Source: Deminuibacter soli (GTDB taxonomy: Bacteria > Bacteroidota > Bacteroidia > Chitinophagales > Chitinophagaceae). Taken from it: a stretch of DNA of 64,000 nt. This document shows, piece after piece, positions 7,552 to 16,546 of the stretch. The notes beneath the pieces were generated by a model. The model saw only the letters and a program-made list of their open reading frames with translations. It did no database searches and had not been told where the DNA came from. The stretch lies in the NCBI RefSeq assembly GCF_003412455.1, contig NZ_QTJU01000001.1:248001-312000 (forward strand), given 5' to 3'. Each line of letters starts with the position of its first letter. Position 1 is the stretch's first letter. The position numbers and the translations under genes are program-made.

Positions 7552-8217
7552 CTATCTCCTGAAACGACTTCTTCTTTTATATTGACCGAACAAAGATTTT
7601 CGAAATAGAAATATTGAACCAAGAAAAATTAATCCAGCGATCAGCCAATTGTGATTATCTGAATTAGAAACTTCCTCGATGTAAACTTTATCTTCATTCC
7701 ATTGAATAAAGCTTTTGTTTTCTTTGTCTTGTAGCACTGCGTATTTGATTTGATCAGGTTGTGCAGACAACAATAAAGGGTCGCTTAAATCTATCCTTAT
7801 ACAGTTTATTTTGTTGGAGCGATAATGAAGTTTTTTATCAGTGGTTAAATCGTGATGTACAACAATTTCAAAATGCAGTTCTTCATTATTGTATGTTGCA
7901 CTTACATCTGAACGGTATTTATCAATAACAGTTTCTAAAACTGGTTCTGTGTAATTTATTGTCTTCTTCTTTGAATTGACATATCTGTTTTGATACAAAA
8001 GGAACTTTGCAAACTGATGCAAGGCTGTTTCGTTATTACCGATACAAGTTGATTTATCAGAGTGCCGAAAATACCAATCCCTTTGTCCCTGCACTGCTTC
8101 CAATTTCTGTTCACACTGATAGCAAATACAATTACAAGCCAAACCATTCTTTGCATTTCGTACATGTAATGGTAAACCTGTTTCGTTACTCTTGCCTATA
8201 ATAAAAACTGCACTCAC
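7552..8217 (-). CDS. CoiA-like nuclease-fold protein with C-terminal membrane anchor
   Basis: This is a protein of about 221 residues whose N-terminal half resembles the competence protein CoiA: a cysteine cluster (C28, C30, C32, C35), a WYFRH segment with H52, then C58 and the ETALHQFAKFLL element (E63, H67, K71). That zinc-knuckle-plus-PD-(D/E)XK-like layout is typical of CoiA-like domains. A hydrophobic helix near residues 187-206 followed by a basic tail suggests a membrane anchor. The GTG start at 8217 overlaps the upstream TGA by 4 bp and is preferred to the TTG at 8232. It is the last gene of the Argonaute operon and a possible effector or DNA-entry component. Confidence 0.6.
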   Translation of the reverse strand: MSAVFIIGKSNETGLPLHVRNAKNGLACNCICYQCEQKLEAVQGQRDWYFRHSDKSTCIGNNETALHQFAKFLLYQNRYVNSKKKTINYTEPVLETVIDKYRSDVSATYNNEELHFEIVVHHDLTTDKKLHYRSNKINCIRIDLSDPLLLSAQPDQIKYAVLQDKENKSFIQWNEDKVYIEEVSNSDNHNWLIAGLIFLGSIFLFRKSLFGQYKRRSRFRR

Positions 8218-8957
8218 TTGATTACATCCCAATTGTTCAGGTAATATTTCATTTCATGATTACGGTTCCCTAAATAAATTTTATCGTCACGTATATCTAT
8301 TTTAACCCGATACTTTTTGTATGACTGTACATAGATGATTGCTTTTTCTGCAACCTTCTTTTCCATTTCGTGCAATGGTATAATCAGGAATTGTGTTTGC
8401 GTTTTTCCCTTCAGGATAAAGACGTAAAACGTGTTTCCTGCATAATCTTTTTCAAAGGATATTTTACGAACATCAAAATTGTAGGTTTCGTAGGTATTTG
8501 CGTTGGCTGTTTTTACCTGTATCGAAAACAATTTATTGTTTTTGGTTGCTATAATATCCATACCCGAATCAACACTCATAATGCTTGCATTGTAACCTCT
8601 AAATAACAACTCTGAACAAACCAAATGTTCGCCTGCCTTGCCTGTAAAACCTGTTTCCAAAATAATCTTTTCTTCTTCTTCAGCTTCCTCTTCCAATACT
8701 TTCTTTTGCTTCTTTGGCTCCAATACTTTCTTATTGGGATTTATGCCAAAAGTGGATGGTGCGGTTTTTATAAAATCTGAACCTTCACCTTTTTTATTAA
8801 TGTCAGTAATGAGCTGTGCATTCATGCTTGCATCGGGTGTAGCACCTTCTGTTTCTAAAATGCCTTTATCCAAAGCAAGCTTTGTGATTTCTTTGTAATG
8901 AAGAGGCTTGCCAACTTCCGTTAATATTTGAATTGCAGCAGTTCTGAATTTATTCAT
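8214..8957 (-). CDS. HARE-HTH domain protein with PD-(D/E)XK nuclease domain
   Basis: This is a two-domain, 247-residue protein. Residues 1-75 form a HARE-type winged helix (FRTAAIQILTEVGKPLHYKEI...), a DNA-binding module found in RpoE delta, ASXL and many restriction proteins. An acidic/basic linker (80-100) leads to a restriction-endonuclease fold with GE110, D134 and Q147-V-K149, the QxK variant seen in Mrr-like enzymes. It probably cleaves DNA in the cytosol. It lies 5 bp after a HEPN gene and downstream of a catalytically dead Argonaute, so it is the best candidate nuclease effector of the operon. Role inferred from context. Confidence 0.75.
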   Translation of the reverse strand: MNKFRTAAIQILTEVGKPLHYKEITKLALDKGILETEGATPDASMNAQLITDINKKGEGSDFIKTAPSTFGINPNKKVLEPKKQKKVLEEEAEEEEKIILETGFTGKAGEHLVCSELLFRGYNASIMSVDSGMDIIATKNNKLFSIQVKTANANTYETYNFDVRKISFEKDYAGNTFYVFILKGKTQTQFLIIPLHEMEKKVAEKAIIYVQSYKKYRVKIDIRDDKIYLGNRNHEMKYYLNNWDVIK

Positions 8958-8962
8958 GTTGA

Positions 8963-9517
8963 TTATTTGGAAAGTGCTGAATAAAGCTGTGTGATAAGAG
9001 TTCTTAATAAGTTTGTCAATGGCTCTAAAAGCAATCGTTGATACTCCTGATAATCTTTACTTCCATGAACCAAATTACATCTCACTAAATAGATAACTTG
9101 CAATATTGCTTTGGCTTTTATATCTGCATTTGCAGATCGCACGTTTTGCAGGATTTCCAAATCAGCGTTTCTATCCCGCTGTCCGTTTCGTATTTTAATG
9201 TAAAACACTTCCTGATCTATTAACCTGTCAATAGCTTCAATATCGTTATCTAAATTATTAGCATGATAGTTAGCCAAGATATTTACACCACCTAAATATT
9301 GAACAACAATTTCTGTTGCTCCGTTACTATCATTTATTTTTCCTTTATAAGGATTACCTTTTGCAATCAAAGCATCTGGAACCTGATTGTATAATTTATT
9401 GTACACTGTAAATAAATCTCTATATCTCTCATAAACATCTGAAAGATTATCTCCTTTATTTGCTTCAATCTTTGCATTCCAGTTTTGGCAAAACTCAATT
9501 ATTTCCTGATCTAACAT
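8963..9517 (-). CDS. HEPN-like protein (RxxxxH motif)
   Basis: This is a 184-residue all-helical protein of no certain family. Near residues 146-151 it has RCNLVH, which fits the HEPN RNase motif R-x4-H, placed after a long helix and followed by GS, as in many MAE_28990/Apea-type HEPN proteins. A HEPN fold would suggest RNA cleavage or toxin activity in phage defence. It lies 16 bp after the Argonaute gene and 5 bp before the nuclease gene, clearly in one operon. Fold is moderately supported; activity is inference. Confidence 0.55.
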   Translation of the reverse strand: MLDQEIIEFCQNWNAKIEANKGDNLSDVYERYRDLFTVYNKLYNQVPDALIAKGNPYKGKINDSNGATEIVVQYLGGVNILANYHANNLDNDIEAIDRLIDQEVFYIKIRNGQRDRNADLEILQNVRSANADIKAKAILQVIYLVRCNLVHGSKDYQEYQRLLLEPLTNLLRTLITQLYSALSK

Positions 9518-9533
9518 TTGTAGTCAATTTTAT

Positions 9534-11606
9534 TTATAAAAACCAAAGACTATTTATTGAATTATCCGGCAAATCTGCATGTTCCATGTATGGCGCTATT
9601 TCAGCAATGATCTCCGGGTATTTTACTGTTACGGGTAAATTCTGTTGTGCAAGACTTTTGAAATACATCCTGCTGAATTGGTACACCTGTTCAATTATTT
9701 CCCTGATGGTTTGTGCATTTTCCAAGTGCTTTTCCATATTGCAATTAATGGAAAGTTTTATCGGAAAGGGATAGCCATCGTTAATGCTAAATGTTTCATT
9801 TGGGTAACGGCTGTTATTGAATAGCAAATATTTGTTCTTGCCGATATTGATGAATGTGCCGCTGTAAGGCATCCATTTGCCAGCCCAGGCAGCATCATAA
9901 GCAATGATGTCTTTTGCTTCTGTTTTATTTACGTGAACAACAAATACAGGTATTGGATTCTGTAGCTGCAGTTGTGCCAATGCAGCTTCAACCGGTGCTA
10001 TTTCTTCGTTGGTCATTTTCTCTTTGTAAAAGTGTATTACCAACCTTTCAGGATTGCCATATTTAGCTGCAAACTCTTTTACTTTTACTGCAATGCTGCC
10101 TGCCATTACATCCGTTTCGTGGCGAAGGAAATAAGCAAACTCATTGAAGTGACCTGTATTGTCAAAACAAAAGGCACTGCTTAAATACTGCACACCATCG
10201 GGATGGCGAAATGCACCAATGCCTATCACCAAAGATTCTTTTGCAGTAGTAACCAATTGCCAGGGAACACCTCCCAGCTTTGCCAGTATTGCCACTGACA
10301 TATTAGTGAGACTCCATTTAAAACCATCATTGGGAGCCTGTACTGTTTCGGGTTCTACAAACTGGCAAGCAATGTTTCTGCGAAGCAACATTTCCTTTAC
10401 CCGTACATAAATTCTTACCTCCTGCCTCCGTGTTTCTTCTCTTGTGAATGGTGTAACATAAATAGCCAGGTATTTGATTGCAGGGTTATTGAATGCTGTT
10501 TTATTAAAAAAGTTTTGAATCTCCGGCAAAGGATTGTTCCTTTCTTTGAAGCAAATATTCATTGCTGTATCAGGGTGAAACAAGATGCCTGCATACTGTG
10601 TTAATCCTTTGTAATGCCCCAAGCCTTTATCGAGGTAAGTCTTCAGCATATCTTTTACCGGCTGATCATCTTCATGGTAAATAAAAAACAAATGCACATT
10701 GTTGTGCGGACATGGTAAAAATGCTCTTTTGTATGGAAATTCCTTTTTGGGTGTACGACCTTTATTTGGCTTGCTAAATGCCAACTCATTACTTGCATCA
10801 TTTACATGGTCTATTAAATGATCGGCTACCTGCAAGAAGCCGCTTTCATGCAAAGGGATGTATTGCTTAAATTCTTCCTTGTTTAAAAAGTAATCGTAAA
10901 AAATATCCAATACTTCTTTGTAGGTTTTGTATTTGTTTTCCTTAATGATTTCAGGGACCGGGAGGTTTAATGCTTTGCCTAAATCAAAATTCAGTACCGG
11001 ATATGTTTTTCTATACTCAGGATGTTCATGCTGTGTTAACTCCTCATAAAAGTATAGTTCGTTGTGCTTAATTACCTTTTTGAAATTTGCCGGTGCTACT
11101 GTTCTTATTAATTCAGCTACACTGGTATTGTAAAGCCTTGACTTGCCATTGTAGGACAATAATAACTCCGGATGATTGCTTACTTCCTGAAACTGTATTT
11201 TTAAAGAGAACTTGTGATAAACAGTAATTTGTTTTGTTGATAGTTTTGTAGCCTTTACCCAAACCTGATTTTGCCCAATGAAACCTGTGCGTACCAGTTG
11301 TTCTTTTTCCTTACGGAAATAATATCTTATCTGCCGGTTATAGTATTTGCGAAGTAAATCCTGGTTCTCTGTTTTAAAATCTATACTTAAAGCGGTAAAA
11401 CCTTCTTTGGCATAATCAAATGTGGTGTAAATAAATTCTGTGTTATCGGAAAGAATGCCGGGGAATATGGTTTCAATATCATTGGGGAATAAGGTACGGT
11501 GCAGCCTGTTAGATTTCTTTGTTTCTTCCAAACTAAAATAAAAGGTTTTTTCCTCCGCAGGAAGATCAAAAGGGATGATATTGAAGTATAGGGTTTGGTT
11601 AGCCAT
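9534..11606 (-). CDS. Catalytically degenerate long prokaryotic Argonaute
   Basis: This 690-residue protein is recognisable as a prokaryotic Argonaute from its MID-PIWI half. Residues consistent with guide 5'-phosphate binding in the MID domain are retained (Y400, K404, Q415, K443, spaced as in Archaeoglobus Piwi), with the hallmark LAKLGGVPWQL at 441-451. The PIWI domain keeps the fold (IGIGAF at 461-466, VIHFYKE at 523-529, FNNSRYPNETFS, VYQFSRMY) but lacks acidic residues at the DEDX positions: GIGA replaces GxD, YKE replaces RDG, and KYPEIIAEI replaces the final D/H segment. It should therefore bind guide and target without slicing. Inactive long Argonautes are known to recruit separate effectors. 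The gene lies 4 bp after a HEPN gene. Confidence 0.9.
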   Translation of the reverse strand: MANQTLYFNIIPFDLPAEEKTFYFSLEETKKSNRLHRTLFPNDIETIFPGILSDNTEFIYTTFDYAKEGFTALSIDFKTENQDLLRKYYNRQIRYYFRKEKEQLVRTGFIGQNQVWVKATKLSTKQITVYHKFSLKIQFQEVSNHPELLLSYNGKSRLYNTSVAELIRTVAPANFKKVIKHNELYFYEELTQHEHPEYRKTYPVLNFDLGKALNLPVPEIIKENKYKTYKEVLDIFYDYFLNKEEFKQYIPLHESGFLQVADHLIDHVNDASNELAFSKPNKGRTPKKEFPYKRAFLPCPHNNVHLFFIYHEDDQPVKDMLKTYLDKGLGHYKGLTQYAGILFHPDTAMNICFKERNNPLPEIQNFFNKTAFNNPAIKYLAIYVTPFTREETRRQEVRIYVRVKEMLLRRNIACQFVEPETVQAPNDGFKWSLTNMSVAILAKLGGVPWQLVTTAKESLVIGIGAFRHPDGVQYLSSAFCFDNTGHFNEFAYFLRHETDVMAGSIAVKVKEFAAKYGNPERLVIHFYKEKMTNEEIAPVEAALAQLQLQNPIPVFVVHVNKTEAKDIIAYDAAWAGKWMPYSGTFINIGKNKYLLFNNSRYPNETFSINDGYPFPIKLSINCNMEKHLENAQTIREIIEQVYQFSRMYFKSLAQQNLPVTVKYPEIIAEIAPYMEHADLPDNSINSLWFL

Positions 11607-11610
11607 AAGG

Positions 11611-12750
11611 TTATATCCAGTTTAATATTATAAGCCCTTTTGCAAATCTATTAAGCACTTTATCAACTACATTCTCATTATTATACATAGCTTCAAGCTG
11701 TTCTCTATTACCGGCAGCATCAAAAGCTGCATCTGATATTTCTCTCGCTTTTACCAGTAAGTATTGCCGTAAATCTTCTAAGGAATTAAATCTGTATTCA
11801 GGATTGCCAGCTTGCCAATGATCATGAATAACAACTTCGTTATTATATTCGTTAAACTCCCCCGCTGAAAGCAAATCGTCTAAATTGTCATAAGCAAATA
11901 TTTCAGCATCGTTTACATCATTTAGCAGCGATACTTCCTGTATTTCCCTTGCCCAAAACTCCTGAATGAAACGAAGCAACTCTGTTCTTGCTCTTGTATA
12001 ATTAGCATCTGTCCGGTTTGGTATTTGCCTGTTGTGAGCAATGCAATTGCGAACGCTTTCTATTGGATCGAGTGTTGCCCTTACTGCTTGCAGGAAATCT
12101 ACATGATGCTCAACTGTGATACCTCTCGAATTAAGATGTGCCCTCAATTCTTCGTATTGCTCTTTTGTTTGTATTAACGGTATTAATTCTTTTATCAATA
12201 CATCTTTTGGCTTCTCAAATTTTAAGTAACCGCTAAAAGTCAAATAGAAAAATTTATTTTCTAAGCGTTTGTCTAATTCATCGGGTTTGGGTTCCTCAAC
12301 TCCTGCGGTTTTAGCATCAAACTCTTCAAACAAATCATTTCCAGTAACGCTGTATTTATTATAGAAAATATATGAAAACACCTCCCTCATCTTCATCTCC
12401 ATTTCTGCCAATTCAAGATAATATTTTACATATTGATCTGCCCTTATTTCATCTACATATTTTAGCAACTTATGAAAACCATCAGTTGCTTTTAAACGGT
12501 TCTTAAGCCCTTCTAAAAAATCATCGTACTTGCTGAAATCATATTGATCTGTATCTACATCAATTTCAAAACTGGTAAAGTTTACACCTGTTTGCAATGG
12601 CTTATTCAGGGTAAGTGAAATAAAATCCATTGCAGAACGCAGGTCAATTTGCATAAGCAAATCATCCTGCATGGTAAGATGCAAAGCATTACCGATAATC
12701 TTTAAAGGATTGTCCTGGTAGTTGTGCAATATTTGAAAACTTACTTTCAT
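11611..12750 (-). CDS. HEPN-like protein with RNCIAH motif
   Basis: This 379-residue protein, mostly helical and acidic, is not assigned to a named family. The motif RNCIAH (R234 to H239, followed by NR) in a helical context fits the HEPN R-x4-H active site; an N at the second position is usual in HEPN ribonucleases and toxins. The C-terminal part (300-379) contains DHWQAGNPEYRF and a helix-rich tail of unknown role. The start is 1 bp from the hsdS stop and the end is 4 bp before the Argonaute ATG, indicating translational coupling. It could be an RNase effector or an adaptor between the R-M and Argonaute parts. Confidence 0.6.
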   Translation of the reverse strand: MKVSFQILHNYQDNPLKIIGNALHLTMQDDLLMQIDLRSAMDFISLTLNKPLQTGVNFTSFEIDVDTDQYDFSKYDDFLEGLKNRLKATDGFHKLLKYVDEIRADQYVKYYLELAEMEMKMREVFSYIFYNKYSVTGNDLFEEFDAKTAGVEEPKPDELDKRLENKFFYLTFSGYLKFEKPKDVLIKELIPLIQTKEQYEELRAHLNSRGITVEHHVDFLQAVRATLDPIESVRNCIAHNRQIPNRTDANYTRARTELLRFIQEFWAREIQEVSLLNDVNDAEIFAYDNLDDLLSAGEFNEYNNEVVIHDHWQAGNPEYRFNSLEDLRQYLLVKAREISDAAFDAAGNREQLEAMYNNENVVDKVLNRFAKGLIILNWI

Positions 12751-12751
12751 A

Positions 12752-14098
12752 TTAACTTAAAATAAGAGCTTCTATCTCTTGTTTTGCTTTTTCCAAATCT
12801 TGTTTCGCTTCTGCCTTTAATGCTTCTGCCTTATCAATAAAGGCTTTTATATCAACTACGATTTGCTGTTGTACTTCAGGGCTTGGAATAGGAATAAATA
12901 TTTTCTTCAGTTCTTCTGTTGTAATAGCAGGATAGCTGCCACCACTTGAACGTTGCAACATTTGCTGTAAGCAAATTTGTGTACGCAAAATGTAAAACAG
13001 GTATTCTTTGCTAATATCTGCTCTCAACAATTTTCGTAATACTGCAAAGCCAGTTGAAGCAATAAAACCATTCTGTTGCTCATTAATAAAAGCAATTGCT
13101 CCTCGGTGTGGTCTTGTAGAGGAAACAATAATGTCATTAGTTCTTATCACCATTCGTGCCCTACTTGGGGCTTCGCTAATGGGAATGTAACTGATATTTT
13201 GAATTTTGCCACTAGTAAGGTCTATTTCGCTTATTTCTATGTAAGGAAACTCATTTTCAAAACCATCTTTCTGGTTCCATGTTTCATTTGAAAACTCTAC
13301 TACATCGCCTAACTGAGCATGATTGATTTGGCGGATATTATCAATTAAATCCTTGAAGCCAGGTAAATAGAAATGTGGGTCAATACGGTTTTCAAGCTCT
13401 GATATCTTAGTAACAAATGTTTTCTTATCAACTATTTCCGGAAACTCAAAGCCTATCAATTTAGCTATTGTAAAATCCACTTTGTGGATCATTGTTGCTG
13501 CTTCCGAAAGTTTACCATTATACTGAGTAGTTGCTGCAAAAATGTCTGCCTGAATTTTGGATTGAGTTTCAGTTGACAGTATTGGTAAAACTATTGCATC
13601 AATATTTTCCCTGCTAATGACTGGTTTTCCAGAGCCTTTTAAGCCTTTAAAGAAAAGGTTTCTGCCGATGTAAGTGCTTAGATATGTGGCAACATAATAT
13701 GGATTGATACCTGGCTTTAGTTTTATCCTAATTACATTATCACTAAAAGCACTATTGGCTTCATTTTCACTAATAACACAACAATCTCCAACACCAACAC
13801 CAACTCTTACGAATAATAAGTCACCATTTTGTGTCTTTTTTATGTTAGTTGTATCAGCTACATAGGAAACATCTTCAAGTGTTGGAAATATCATTCTTAC
13901 ATTTTGAGTTCTCAGGTATGGAATACCCTCATCCGTTTGAGGTAAGTTCTTCCCGGTATCAAATGAAATAATGTAATTGGATAGATAATCTAGTTGACTT
14001 GATGCTTGTTTTAATTTTTCCTCTAACTGTTTATATAAAGGATGGTGAAAAATTGGATCCAATCTACCTTCAATTTCGCCCCGGTTGGTGATAAACAC
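12752..14098 (-). CDS. hsdS: Type I-like restriction-modification specificity subunit HsdS
   Basis: This 448-residue protein has two target-recognition halves (about 1-200 and 225-410) joined by conserved helices. Each half has an entry of the type RLDP/RIDPHFY, a central GxPYLRTQNV-like or FPYIEISEI segment, and a C-terminal LPIPSPEVQQQI helix. Two such domains imply recognition of a bipartite DNA site. It would direct the fused nuclease-methyltransferase encoded 20 bp upstream. The start is GTG at 14098, preceded on the minus strand by a purine-rich GGAAGG. It is followed after 1 bp by a HEPN gene. Confidence 0.93.
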   Translation of the reverse strand: MFITNRGEIEGRLDPIFHHPLYKQLEEKLKQASSQLDYLSNYIISFDTGKNLPQTDEGIPYLRTQNVRMIFPTLEDVSYVADTTNIKKTQNGDLLFVRVGVGVGDCCVISENEANSAFSDNVIRIKLKPGINPYYVATYLSTYIGRNLFFKGLKGSGKPVISRENIDAIVLPILSTETQSKIQADIFAATTQYNGKLSEAATMIHKVDFTIAKLIGFEFPEIVDKKTFVTKISELENRIDPHFYLPGFKDLIDNIRQINHAQLGDVVEFSNETWNQKDGFENEFPYIEISEIDLTSGKIQNISYIPISEAPSRARMVIRTNDIIVSSTRPHRGAIAFINEQQNGFIASTGFAVLRKLLRADISKEYLFYILRTQICLQQMLQRSSGGSYPAITTEELKKIFIPIPSPEVQQQIVVDIKAFIDKAEALKAEAKQDLEKAKQEIEALILS

Positions 14099-14118
14099 TT
14101 TATCCTTCCAATCGGGGC

Positions 14119-15933
14119 TTATACGAAAAAATCAGGTGCAGCTTGAAATTGTCTGTACTGCTCTAAAATATCGGGTAGTTCGTTAGCATCATCTCTACCG
14201 GTAGCATCATAACCAATTTTCTCTGCCATTGCCATAAAGATGGGATAGTCTTCTACTACTTCATCTTTTGCTTTTTTACGGGCAAACACCAAACTGCTTT
14301 TTACACCTGCACCAAAATGGCTGAATGCAAATTGTGGTAATGAAATGATAGCAGTAATAACGCAGCGTTCCAGCAAAACTTCTCTCACATACTGCAATGA
14401 TGAATTGGTTAAAATGCCATCGGGCAATACCAAACCCATTCTCCCCTCGCCAGGCTTTAAGAAATCAATACACCTTTCAATAAAAAGTATTTCAGTTTTT
14501 TGGTTTTGTCTGCCTTCGCCTAACTTGTATTGGTCTAAATATTTTTTTTCTTTTTCTGCACTTTTTACAACTGCACCAAATGGGGGATTTGCTAACAACA
14601 AAGAGAACCTGTCTTTAGTAAAACCTTTATGAAGTTCTTTTATATCTTTTAAGAAAGTAAGGCTGTCTGTGCTAATTACATTTGTATGCCCATCATCATG
14701 AATAATCATATTCATTTTGCAGATACGAGCAATCTGGTCGTTAATCTCAATTCCATATAAATTCTTCTTGGCAAAGTTGTGCCAGATATCGTAGGCTTCC
14801 TGTTCATCATAATCCTTTTCTGCGTCGTGCCTTACTGTATCTAACACCGAAAGCAAGAAACCACCGCTGCCGCATGATGGGTCTATTACTAAATCATCAT
14901 GCATTGGCTGCAATAACTTTACTGCAAAATCAATGATGGGTCTTGGTGTAAAAAACTGTCCCATTTTCCCTTTGAAATAATCTACCATGAACTTTTCAAA
15001 GGCTACACCTTTTGTGTCAAGGTCAGTCTTATTCAATGCTAATCCCTGCAAGTGTTCGACTACGCTATAAATAACTTTTGGTTCTAAGCGTATATCTTCT
15101 TTAAACACTTCTTCGTCCTGCTTCTTTGCCTCCTGGTATATTTCATCAATGCGTTCTGCTACTTCGGATGCTGTTTCGTGTGTACCACACTGGAAGCGAT
15201 AGGGCTGCCCTTTTTTGGTTCCATCTTTTTCATCCTTCATTTTACAGAAAAGCAGTTTTGAAACTTCATCAAAAGCTGTTGTTGGCGCTAACTTACCGCC
15301 TTGCCAAACGGTATCGTGACATTTTTCCAATGCACTAATTAAATCATCACGAGAAACTGTTTTAAGGTCCTTAGCTTTATCACCTTTGATAAATTTATAT
15401 TTTGGAGCTTTACCATACTTGACAGGAATATCTGCAATTACATTACGTTCTCGTTCGCTTGGCTTAAAACCTGCTGCATCGAAAGCTGTTCGTGTATTAC
15501 CGGCAACAACAGCTGCGTATTTAGCCCGCATACTATTTGCGTTGCCAAAGGTTTGTTCTATCGCCTGCTTGTACTCAGCATCAGTAATACCTTCTTTTTT
15601 GCATTCTACAACGAGATATGAACTAAGGCATTCATCATCTTCGTAAACAATAATATCTGCCCTATCTTCCGGTGTTCTTCTCGGTACAGTTACTTCAAGA
15701 TTTATTCTTTTTACCGGATACTGATATGTAAGTACCAACTCGGAAAAGTAAGATGCCCTTACTTTTTCTTCCGGGTTTTTAAATGAAGTGCTATAATCTC
15801 TAAAGCAGTGATAAGTAATCTTGCTTTGGTCTGTATTGAGAGAGATTATACCAGCAGCCAACCCTTTGTTGATATTTTGTATCAATTCAGATTTTTTGCT
15901 ATCCGCAGATGTATTAATTTCTTTTAATGCCAT
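14119..15933 (-). CDS. Fused PD-(D/E)XK nuclease and N6-adenine DNA methyltransferase (BcgI-like)
   Basis: This 604-residue protein has an HsdR-N-type endonuclease domain at residues 1-180, with D93 in RADIIVY and E110-C-K112 in VVECKKEG. A helical N12-class region and an HsdM methyltransferase core follow, with motif I DPSCGSGGF (351-359) and catalytic motif IV NPPF (449-452). It should methylate adenine and possibly cleave the same DNA when unmodified. With the separate S subunit this matches BcgI-type IIB systems, which explains why no helicase-type HsdR gene is present. It lies 16 bp after the Fic gene. Annotators will usually label it hsdM. Confidence 0.88.
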   Translation of the reverse strand: MALKEINTSADSKKSELIQNINKGLAAGIISLNTDQSKITYHCFRDYSTSFKNPEEKVRASYFSELVLTYQYPVKRINLEVTVPRRTPEDRADIIVYEDDECLSSYLVVECKKEGITDAEYKQAIEQTFGNANSMRAKYAAVVAGNTRTAFDAAGFKPSERERNVIADIPVKYGKAPKYKFIKGDKAKDLKTVSRDDLISALEKCHDTVWQGGKLAPTTAFDEVSKLLFCKMKDEKDGTKKGQPYRFQCGTHETASEVAERIDEIYQEAKKQDEEVFKEDIRLEPKVIYSVVEHLQGLALNKTDLDTKGVAFEKFMVDYFKGKMGQFFTPRPIIDFAVKLLQPMHDDLVIDPSCGSGGFLLSVLDTVRHDAEKDYDEQEAYDIWHNFAKKNLYGIEINDQIARICKMNMIIHDDGHTNVISTDSLTFLKDIKELHKGFTKDRFSLLLANPPFGAVVKSAEKEKKYLDQYKLGEGRQNQKTEILFIERCIDFLKPGEGRMGLVLPDGILTNSSLQYVREVLLERCVITAIISLPQFAFSHFGAGVKSSLVFARKKAKDEVVEDYPIFMAMAEKIGYDATGRDDANELPDILEQYRQFQAAPDFFV

Positions 15934-15949
15934 GAGTACAATTATTTAG

Positions 15950-16546
15950 TTATGATCTTGCAAAAGTTATTAAAGGTTTTATATCTCCGGCATCAGCAGC
16001 CCTGATAGCTGTTAGATAAGCTTTTCTTGTATCTCCCTGCTTTACCAGGTTTGCTGCACCCCATGTAAATACCGGTTGTTTAAAAATCTTTTCAATAATA
16101 ATATCTGCCATCAAGCGGCTGTGCCTACCGTTTCCGTTTGCAAAGCAATGAATACTTACAATGCGGTGTTTAAACCGCACTGCCATTTCATCTGCACTGT
16201 AAGTAGTATTATCCAACCAGTATTTTGCATCATCCAACAAGCTTCTTAGTTCTATTGGTATCTGCCATTTATCAACCCCAATGTTTTTATTGGTTGTTCT
16301 AAAGTCGCCTGCCCATTGCCAAACATCGCTATACATTTTTTTGTGTACATCCCTTATAAATTCTTCCGTTAAAATTGTCTCAGCTTTGAATGAACGCCTT
16401 AATGTCCATGCAATAGCCTGTTCAATATTCTGCTGTTCAAATTCATCCAGTTCGCCACGGGTGGCAATTGCTTTTATGAGCAAACCTTCTTTCTCGTCTT
16501 CATCCAGCGGCGTTTGCCCGTCAAGATATTCCAGGTTTAATCCCAT
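15950..16546 (-). CDS. Mobile mystery protein B (Fic domain)
   Basis: This 198-residue Fic/DOC-fold protein contains HCFANGNGR (residues 133-141), matching the catalytic H-x-F-x2-GNGR core that transfers AMP from ATP to a hydroxyl side chain. N-terminal LNLEYLDGQTPLDEDEKEGL and the inhibitory-helix region fit the mobile mystery B family (TIGR02613). These genes almost always follow mobile mystery A, as here with a 10-bp overlap, and occur in mobile regions. Whether it acts as toxin, regulator or defence component is unknown. Confidence 0.9.
   Translation of the reverse strand: MGLNLEYLDGQTPLDEDEKEGLLIKAIATRGELDEFEQQNIEQAIAWTLRRSFKAETILTEEFIRDVHKKMYSDVWQWAGDFRTTNKNIGVDKWQIPIELRSLLDDAKYWLDNTTYSADEMAVRFKHRIVSIHCFANGNGRHSRLMADIIIEKIFKQPVFTWGAANLVKQGDTRKAYLTAIRAADAGDIKPLITFARS

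Noticed and set aside
14119-15933. Type I R-M system that has lost its restriction subunit
   Set aside because: The methyltransferase carries an N-terminal PD-(D/E)XK nuclease domain with a separate S subunit, so a BcgI-like type IIB arrangement explains the missing hsdR.
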